A stretch of DNA of 11,109 nt. Source: Solirubrobacterales bacterium. Lineage in GTDB: Bacteria > Actinomycetota > Thermoleophilia > Solirubrobacterales > Solirubrobacteraceae. The translations under genes were made by a program, and so were the position numbers. The stretch covers positions 1 through 11,109 of the forward strand of contig JAATFK010000165.1 of the NCBI GenBank assembly GCA_015655225.1, read 5' to 3'. The notes below the pieces were generated by a model. That model ran no database searches. It was not told the DNA's origin and saw nothing but the letters and a program-made list of their open reading frames with translations. This document shows, one piece after another, positions 6,689 through 11,109 of this stretch (its first letter is position 1; every line of letters starts with the position of its first letter).

Positions 6689-6805
6689 CGCGCCAGCGTA
6701 GCGGGGAGCGCGCGAGCAAGGTGAGACCGCGAGGACGCGCGCGGGCGGGACCGCCTGCCACCATCCTCCGCTCGACCACCTCACGAGCAGCGGAGCGGCA
6801 CGATC
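6689..6805. promoter_or_regulatory. Divergent promoter region of metF and aldo/keto reductase; leaderless-type -10 for metF
   Basis: On the minus strand TACGCT (6700-6695) fits the TAnnnT -10 pattern and is followed by six bases and then the metF ATG, which is the spacing expected when transcription starts at the A of the start codon. The -35 is not convincing. On the plus strand GGAG at 6792-6795 is the ribosome site of the aldo/keto reductase, ten bases from its ATG. A near-palindrome with arms GGCGG and CCGCC lies at 6744-6755; S-adenosylmethionine riboswitch features are not seen. Confidence 0.45.
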
Positions 6806-7867
6806 ATGGAATACCGTCAACTCGGCCGGTCCGGCCTGCGCGTCTCGTCGCTCACGCTCGGCACGATGACCTTTGGCGGCCGCGGCCGCTTCGCGGACGT
6901 CGGCAGCACCGACGTCGGCCAGGCCGAGCGTCAGCTCGACCTCTGCCTCGACGCCGGCGTCAACCTCGTCGACACCGCCGACGCGTACTCCGACGGACTC
7001 TCGGAGGAGGTGCTGGGCGAGGCGCTGGTCGGCCGGCGCGACCGGCTGCTGGTGGCGACGAAGGCCCGCTTCCCGACCGGTGCGGGCGGCCCGAACGACG
7101 CCGGTCTCTCGCGCCACCACCTGATCGCCGCCTGCGAGGCGAGCCTGCGGCGGCTGCGGGTCGACCACATCGACCTGCTCCAGGTCCACGAGTGGGACGG
7201 CGCGACGCCGCTGGAGGAGACGGTCGAGGCGCTGGACACGCTGATCCGCTCCGGCAAGGTCCGCTACGTCGGCTGCTCGAACCTCTCCGGCTGGCACCTC
7301 GCGAGATCGCTCGGCGTCGCCGAGCGGCTCGGCGCCCAGCCGTACGTCAGCTCGCAGATCTACTACTCGCTCGAATGCCGCGACGCCGAGTACGAGCTGA
7401 TCCCGGCGGCGATCGACGGCGGCCTCGGGGTCCCCGTCTGGAGCCCGCTCGCGGCCGGCCGGCTGACCGGCAAGTACCGCCGCGACCAGCCGCTGCCCGA
7501 GGGCGTGCGCAACGCGCCCGGGTCGAACGCCGACCTGCTGCCGATCCGAGACGAGGCGCGCCTCTACGACGTGGTCGACGCGCTCGTCGAGATCGGCGAG
7601 GTGCACGCCGTCTCGGCCGCGCAGGTCGCGCTCGCCTGGCTGCTGACCCGGCCCGGCGTCTCCTCGCTGATCATCGGCGCGCGGACCGAGGAGCAGCTGG
7701 TCGACAACCTCGCGGCGGCGTCGCTGACGCTGACCACGGAGGAGGTCGACCGGCTGCAGCGGCTCAGCGCGCCGCCGCTCCTCTACCCCTACTGGCACCA
7801 AGCGGCGTCGATCACCGACCGGCTCTCGACCGCCGACCTGGCACTGCTCGGCCGCACGCTGGACTGA
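6806..7867 (+). CDS. Aldo/keto reductase
   Basis: A 353-residue NADPH-dependent oxidoreductase of the TIM-barrel aldo/keto reductase superfamily, acting on an unknown carbonyl substrate in the cytoplasm. The catalytic tetrad is complete: Asp56 and Tyr61 in DTADAYSDG, Lys86 in VATKARFP, His128 in LLQVHEWD. Cofactor-side motifs are GCSNLSGWHL at 156-165, SPLAAGRLTGKY at 213-224 and IIGARTEEQLVDNL at 289-302. The N-terminus (YRQLGRSGLRVSSLTLGTMTFGG) is the normal start of the family, and GGAG lies ten bases before the ATG. The overall pattern is that of the YajO/AKR11-12-like bacterial group, but substrate cannot be read from sequence. It is divergent from metF and ends three bases from the convergent small-protein gene, with no operon partner on its strand. 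Confidence 0.95.
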   Translation: MEYRQLGRSGLRVSSLTLGTMTFGGRGRFADVGSTDVGQAERQLDLCLDAGVNLVDTADAYSDGLSEEVLGEALVGRRDRLLVATKARFPTGAGGPNDAGLSRHHLIAACEASLRRLRVDHIDLLQVHEWDGATPLEETVEALDTLIRSGKVRYVGCSNLSGWHLARSLGVAERLGAQPYVSSQIYYSLECRDAEYELIPAAIDGGLGVPVWSPLAAGRLTGKYRRDQPLPEGVRNAPGSNADLLPIRDEARLYDVVDALVEIGEVHAVSAAQVALAWLLTRPGVSSLIIGARTEEQLVDNLAAASLTLTTEEVDRLQRLSAPPLLYPYWHQAASITDRLSTADLALLGRTLD

Positions 7868-7870
7868 CGC

Positions 7871-8215
7871 TCAGCGGACCTGCTTGGCCTTCACGCCCTG
7901 GACCGGGCGCGTGCCTCTCACGGTGATGATCAGCCGGTCGGTGTGCGAGCACTTGGTCGTGACTCTGCCGCCCTCGACCTGGCAGGCGACGCCGTTCGTG
8001 CACTGGTAGCTGGTGCCGCCGACGTCAGTGCCGGTGGTGCCGCTGTCGATCGTCTTGCCGCCGGGCAGGTGGCAGCTCTTGGCGTCGGTGCCGAAGCTGC
8101 CGACCGGCTCCGCGTGCGAGACGCTCGGCAGCGTGGCGCCCGCGAGGCCGGCGCTGCCGAGGCTGGCGGCGGCGAGCAGGGCGGCGGCGGTGCGACGGGA
8201 GGTGAGCGTGAGCAT
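7871..8215 (-). CDS. Small secreted four-cysteine protein of unknown function
   Basis: A 114-residue protein not assigned to a known family. The start is ATG 8215, because AAGGAGA lies six bases upstream and a signal peptide follows (TSRRTAAALLAAASLGSAGLAGA, with possible cuts after GA at 27 or SHA at 35). An ATG 18 codons further up gives only an arginine-rich extension. The mature part of about 80 residues has four cysteines (48, 72, 78, 89), enough for two disulfides, in a pattern C-x-x-PGG-x-TI ... GG-x-SY-x-C-x-x-G-x-x-C ... TKC, and ends with a basic beta-like tail (RLIITVRGTRPVQGVKAKQVR region). It is likely a small extracellular beta protein. Its stop is three bases from the convergent aldo/keto reductase stop. 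A same-strand MDR gene ends 110 bases upstream, so co-transcription is possible but not clear. Confidence 0.75.
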   Translation of the reverse strand: MLTLTSRRTAAALLAAASLGSAGLAGATLPSVSHAEPVGSFGTDAKSCHLPGGKTIDSGTTGTDVGGTSYQCTNGVACQVEGGRVTTKCSHTDRLIITVRGTRPVQGVKAKQVR

Positions 8216-8221
8216 GGCGCG

Positions 8222-8228
8222 TCTCCTT
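8222..8228 (-). promoter_or_regulatory. Ribosome binding site of the small secreted protein
   Basis: The minus strand reads AAGGAGA, then six bases, then ATG at 8215. This near-consensus Shine-Dalgarno fixes the start at 8215 rather than 8269. Confidence 0.75.
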
Positions 8229-8294
8229 CGAGTGGTGGCGCGACCCGGTGGTCGCTCCGATGCCCTCACTCTCTTCGCGCGCCGGACCCGCGTC

Positions 8295-8310
8295 TGTCAC
8301 GGCCGCGACA
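8295..8310. repeat. Imperfect 16-bp palindrome upstream of the small secreted protein
   Basis: TGTCACGGCCGCGACA has seven of eight symmetric pairs. It lies 16 bases past the MDR oxidoreductase stop and 80 bases before the small-protein start (both minus strand). GTGACA in its minus-strand reading resembles a -35 box, but no -10 follows. It may be an operator or a weak 3'-end stem of the upstream gene; the region 8216-8325 otherwise shows nothing. Confidence 0.3.
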
Positions 8311-8325
8311 CAGGGAGCGTCGCGT

Positions 8326-9246
8326 CTACGGCACGAGCACGAGCTTGCGGTGCGCGGTCCCGCTCGCCTGCAGCTCCCAGACCGCGGTCGCCTCCGCAAG
8401 CGGATGCTCCTCCACCTCGACCCGCAGGCGGCCGGCGAGCAGGTGCTCGGCCATCGCGTGGTAGGCGGCGATGCGTCCCTCCAGCGGGATCGCGCCGTTG
8501 CTGTGGCCGATCACGGTCCTCCCCTGCAAGGCGCCGAAGTCCAGCTCCCGCACGGGGCCGGCGCCGCTGCCGACGACGACGAGCGTCGCGGCGCGGGCGC
8601 AGTGGCCGAGCGCGGCGAGGAACGGCTCGCCGAAGACGTAGTCGACGACCACGTCGTAGCCGGCGCCGGCGTGCTCCGCGAGGGCGGCGCCGGGGTCGTC
8701 GGCGAGCGCTGCGACGGCGTCCGCGCCGAGCGCGAGCAGGCCGGGCAGCGAGCCGTCGTCGCGGGCCGCGGCGACGACGTGCGCGGCGCCCAGCAGCTTC
8801 GCGCCCTGCACCGCGATCCGTCCCGCGATCCCGCTGGCGCCGAGCACGAGGACGCGCTCGCCGCCGCTGATCCGCGCCTGGCGGGCGAGCGGCAGCCAGC
8901 CGGCGAGGCCGGCGATCCCGAGCGCGACGGCGTGGCCGTCGCCGAGGCCGTCGGGGACGGGGATCGCCTGCGCGGGATCGATCAGCGTCCGCTCCGCGAA
9001 CGAGCCGAACGGTCTCGGTGAGGAGCCCCAGTAGAGGCGGCGGCCGTCGACCGTGCCGACGCCCTCGAGGCCCGCGACGTACGGCGGTCTGACCGGGCCG
9101 AAGCGCCCTGCCGCGAACGCGAGGTCGGCCGGGTTGACGGCGGCCGCCGTGACCGTGGCGACGGCCTGGCCCTCGCCCGCGACCGGCTCCTCGAACTCAC
9201 GGACGACGGGGGCGGATCCGACCGCTTCGATGATGGCTGCGCGCAT
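8326..9246 (-). CDS. Zinc-free MDR oxidoreductase (quinone oxidoreductase-like)
   Basis: A 306-residue enzyme of the medium-chain dehydrogenase/reductase superfamily, expected to use NADPH to reduce a quinone or enone-type substrate in the cytoplasm. The N-terminal GroES-like domain is about 1-110, with AAAVNPADLAFAAGRF at 34-49 and PPYVAGLEGVGTV at 54-66. The Rossmann domain follows, with the nucleotide motif VLVLGASGIAG at 132-142 and LLALGADAV at 170-178. Only one cysteine (216) is present, so both the structural zinc cluster and the catalytic zinc ligands of alcohol dehydrogenases are absent, which points to the QOR branch. It is a little shorter than typical QOR proteins (about 320-330). 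The ATG at 9246 has AGGGTGA four bases upstream. It is divergent from the amino acid permease. The substrate is unknown. Confidence 0.92.
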   Translation of the reverse strand: MRAAIIEAVGSAPVVREFEEPVAGEGQAVATVTAAAVNPADLAFAAGRFGPVRPPYVAGLEGVGTVDGRRLYWGSSPRPFGSFAERTLIDPAQAIPVPDGLGDGHAVALGIAGLAGWLPLARQARISGGERVLVLGASGIAGRIAVQGAKLLGAAHVVAAARDDGSLPGLLALGADAVAALADDPGAALAEHAGAGYDVVVDYVFGEPFLAALGHCARAATLVVVGSGAGPVRELDFGALQGRTVIGHSNGAIPLEGRIAAYHAMAEHLLAGRLRVEVEEHPLAEATAVWELQASGTAHRKLVLVP

Positions 9247-9270
9247 CGTCTCACCCTAGTTGCTCGGTCG

Positions 9271-9309
9271 TGAATCCGGCCCGATGGCCAATTGACGGGG
9301 TCCGATTCA
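9271..9309. repeat. Widely spaced inverted repeat TGAATC...GATTCA between MDR gene and permease
   Basis: TGAATC (9271-9276) and GATTCA (9304-9309) are exact inverse copies, centre to centre 33 bases, about three helical turns; allowing one bulged C, two further G/C pairs extend each arm. Between them lies TTGACG at 9292-9297, a -35-like hexamer facing the permease, though no good -10 follows at normal spacing. This could be an operator pair controlling one or both divergent genes. Confidence 0.35.
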
Positions 9310-9330
9310 GGACGTGCGCATGAGTTTGGG

Positions 9331-9403
9331 GTTGGGAGGCCGGGAACGTTCCTCGCAATCCGGTGCGCTGCCGGGCGGGCAGCGGATCGGGCCGGTTCCC
9401 AAC
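9331..9403 (+). promoter_or_regulatory. Structured 5' leader of the permease gene (candidate cis-regulatory RNA)
   Basis: The 73 bases directly before the permease ribosome site can fold into nested stems. The outer stem pairs GTTGGGAG and CCGG (9331-9338, 9340-9343; G9339 bulged) with CCGG and TTCCCAAC (9392-9395, 9396-9403), including one G-U. Inside it, CGCTGCC (9366-9372) pairs with GGCAGCG (9378-9384) around a GGGCG loop, supported by CCG/CGG at 9360-9362 and 9388-9390. A perfect palindrome GGAACGTTCC lies at 9343-9352, sharing its first G with the outer stem. The outer stem ends at the base before the GGGGAGG ribosome site, so folding could affect translation. It does not match a riboswitch class I know. 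The transcription start is not established. Confidence 0.45.
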
Positions 9404-9410
9404 GGGGAGG
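9404..9410 (+). promoter_or_regulatory. Ribosome binding site of the permease
   Basis: GGGGAGG precedes the ATG at 9414 by three bases. It decides against the ATG at 9363, which would add a 17-residue arginine- and glycine-rich extension encoded by the leader. Confidence 0.75.
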
Positions 9411-9413
9411 CTC

Positions 9414-11096
9414 ATGTCCGAGACAGCCGTAGGACACGCAGGGACAGGCGCCGCCGGCGCACGTCCACAGGCGGCGGCGCAAGGTCGCGGCTTACGCAGA
9501 GACGTCGGGCGGATCGCGTTGCTGTTCACGTCGGTCGGGTCGGTGATCGGCTCCGGCTGGCTGCTGGGAGCGCTGAACGCGACGAGAGTGGCGGGGCCGG
9601 CGGCGGTGATCTCGTGGGGCGTCGGAGCGTTCGCGGTGATGCTGCTGGCGGTGATCCACGCCGAGCTGGGCGGGATGCACCCGACCGCGGGCGGCGTCGC
9701 GCGCTATCCGCACTACGCGTTCGGGAGCCTCGCCGGCTTCGGGATGGGCTGGGTCTACTGGCTCGGCTCCGTCACGCTCGCGCCGATCGAGGTCGAGGCG
9801 GCGCTGCAGTACGCGAGCAACTACGTCGACGACGGGTTCGGCTTCAACCTCGTGCACCAGTCGAGCGGCCAGGTCGTGCTGACCGGGCCGGGCTACGCGG
9901 TCGCGGCGGTGCTGATGCTCGTGTTCGTGACGATCAACGTCTACGGCGTGCGCAAGCTCGCGCAGGCGAACACGGCGATCGTGTGGTGGAAGATCGCGAT
10001 CCCGATCGTCGCGATCATCGCGCTCGCGGCCACGTCGTTCCACGGCAGCAACTTCAGCGCGGGCGACGGCTTCGCCCCGGCGGGGGTGAAGGGGATCTTG
10101 AGCGCGATCGCGACCGGCGGCGTGATCTTCGCGTTCCAGGGCTTCGAGCAGGCGATCCAGTTCGGCGGCGAGTCGTCGAACCCGAGGCGCAACATCCCGT
10201 TCGCGATCATCGGCGCGATGCTGATCGGCGCGATCATGTACCTGCTGCTGGAGGTCGTGTTCATCGGCGCGCTGAACCCGTCGAGCGCGTCGCACGGCTG
10301 GGCGAACCTCAGCTTCACGAACGACTTCGGGCCGTTCGCGGGGCTGGCGACGATGCTCGGGCTCGGCTGGCTCGCGACGCTGCTGTACGCCGACGCGTTC
10401 ATCTCGCCGGCCGGCACCGGGCTCGTCTACACCGGCTCGAGCGCGCGGATCACGTACGCGCTCGGGAGAAACGGCTACATCCCGGGCGCGTTCGACAAGC
10501 TCAGCGAACGTGGCGTGCCGTTCTTCAGCATCATCTTCGCGTTCGCTGTCGGGATGCTGCTGTTCCTGCCGTTCCCTGGGTGGCAGAAGCTGGTCGGGTT
10601 CATCAGCTCCGCGACCGTGATCATCTACGCGTCGCAGTGCGTGACGATGGCGGCGATGCGCCGCCAGCTGCCGGACGCCGAGCGGCCGTTCCGGGTGCGC
10701 TTCGGGGAGGTGCTGGCGCCGATCGGGTTCGCGATCGGGGACCTGATCGTGCTGTTCAGCGGCTGGACGACGAACTGGAAGCTGTTCGTCGCGATCCTGA
10801 TCGGGTTCGCGCTGCTGGCGATCTCGCAGCTCACGAGACCGCGGGCGGAGCGCGTCGCGCTCGACTGGAAGCCGGGCGCGTGGCTGCTGCCATGGCTCGG
10901 CGGCCTCGCGCTGATCAGCTGGCTCAGCTCGTTCGACGGTCGCAACACGCTGCACTTCGGCGTCGACATGCTCGTCACGATCGTGTTCAGCTTCGCGATC
11001 TACGCGCTCGCGCTGCGGCTGCGCCTGAGCCCCGAGGAGGTCAGAGCCCGGATCGACTCGACGGCCGACGAGGCGTTCGAGGAGGTGGGGGCGTAG
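9414..11096 (+). CDS. APC family amino acid permease
   Basis: A 560-residue integral membrane transporter of the amino acid-polyamine-organocation superfamily, expected to import an amino acid by proton symport or exchange. The N-terminal 30 residues are cytoplasmic and Ala/Gly-rich. TM1 carries the unwound substrate-binding motif SVGSVIGSGWLLG at 40-52. Hydrophobic segments follow near 61-81, 102-125, 161-178, 190-207, 228-248 (TM6, IFAFQGFEQAIQFGGES into the loop), 263-286, 308-330, 371-387, 391-414, 434-452, 455-472, 489-505 and 517-535, giving 12 to 14 spans. ARITYALGRNGYIP at 344-357 is the conserved APC cytoplasmic loop after TM8. The general pattern resembles the larger Gram-positive permeases such as the aspartate symporter YveA; substrate is not readable. 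The C-terminal 25 residues are acidic and soluble. The gene ends 13 bases before the window edge, so downstream partners are not visible. Confidence 0.93.
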   Translation: MSETAVGHAGTGAAGARPQAAAQGRGLRRDVGRIALLFTSVGSVIGSGWLLGALNATRVAGPAAVISWGVGAFAVMLLAVIHAELGGMHPTAGGVARYPHYAFGSLAGFGMGWVYWLGSVTLAPIEVEAALQYASNYVDDGFGFNLVHQSSGQVVLTGPGYAVAAVLMLVFVTINVYGVRKLAQANTAIVWWKIAIPIVAIIALAATSFHGSNFSAGDGFAPAGVKGILSAIATGGVIFAFQGFEQAIQFGGESSNPRRNIPFAIIGAMLIGAIMYLLLEVVFIGALNPSSASHGWANLSFTNDFGPFAGLATMLGLGWLATLLYADAFISPAGTGLVYTGSSARITYALGRNGYIPGAFDKLSERGVPFFSIIFAFAVGMLLFLPFPGWQKLVGFISSATVIIYASQCVTMAAMRRQLPDAERPFRVRFGEVLAPIGFAIGDLIVLFSGWTTNWKLFVAILIGFALLAISQLTRPRAERVALDWKPGAWLLPWLGGLALISWLSSFDGRNTLHFGVDMLVTIVFSFAIYALALRLRLSPEEVRARIDSTADEAFEEVGA

Positions 11097-11109
11097 CTAG
11101 CGGGCGGCC

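Noticed and set aside
6689..7801. Upstream extension of the metF frame (an open frame of 669 codons in total)
   Set aside because: The extra 371 codons are antisense to the aldo/keto reductase and of low complexity. MetF homology begins exactly at the ATG at 6688.
7857..7876. A terminator between the convergent aldo/keto reductase and small-protein genes
   Set aside because: Only short arms are present (CGCTG/CAGCG, or CTGA/TCAG with a 3-base loop), far weaker than the other gene-end hairpins.
9492..10955. A 487-codon minus-strand frame opposite the permease
   Set aside because: It is Arg/Asp/Glu-rich reverse-strand shadow; the plus strand has a full set of membrane segments and the APC motifs.
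9414..11096. A linked protease-permease peptide-use system
   Set aside because: The genes are more than 6 kb apart, on different strands and with unrelated genes and terminators between; proximity alone does not support a system.
1..11109. CRISPR array, phage, transposon, toxin-antitoxin or biosynthetic cluster
   Set aside because: No spaced repeat array, transposase, integrase, terminal inverted repeats, small paired genes or synthase domains were seen on either strand.

Overview
The window is very GC-rich actinobacterial chromosome with tightly packed genes and GTG or ATG starts. The gene style points to the Solirubrobacterales (the Conexibacter, Solirubrobacter, Patulibacter group of Thermoleophilia). 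The main clue is exported proteins ending in strongly basic, beta-rich C-terminal modules, which I associate with that order. The placement is an inference from protein style and base composition, not from a marker gene. I see no insertion sequence, phage gene, CRISPR array, tRNA or rRNA.

Layout. Positions 1-393 (minus) hold the N-terminal part of a SAM-dependent methyltransferase cut by the window edge. Positions 458-3025 (minus) encode a secreted S53 (sedolisin/kumamolisin-type) serine-carboxyl protease with prodomain, catalytic domain, an Ig-like domain and a lysine-rich tail. It is divergent from an AraC-family regulator (3275-4243, plus) across a 249-base control region that contains a 10-bp direct repeat and two inverted repeats. 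Converging on the regulator is a secreted seven-bladed beta-propeller protein (4269-5717, minus), whose C-terminal module is also extremely basic. Next come metF (5792-6688, minus), a divergent aldo/keto reductase (6806-7867, plus), a small secreted four-cysteine protein (7871-8215, minus), a zinc-free quinone-oxidoreductase-like MDR enzyme (8326-9246, minus), and a divergent APC-family amino acid permease (9414-11096, plus) whose leader can fold into nested stems just ahead of its ribosome binding site.

How the parts may work together. The protease and AraC regulator are the only pair whose arrangement strongly suggests a regulatory link. Peptide or amino acid use (protease plus permease) is a loose theme, but the genes are several kilobases apart and nothing in the sequence ties them. 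The remaining genes look like ordinary single-gene units. Three gene ends carry long GC hairpins without T-tracts, marking transcription unit boundaries after the protease, between the regulator and propeller genes, and after metF.

I found no clear multi-gene novel system. The most interesting items are the two basic C-terminal modules, the repeats between protease and regulator, and the structured leader of the permease.
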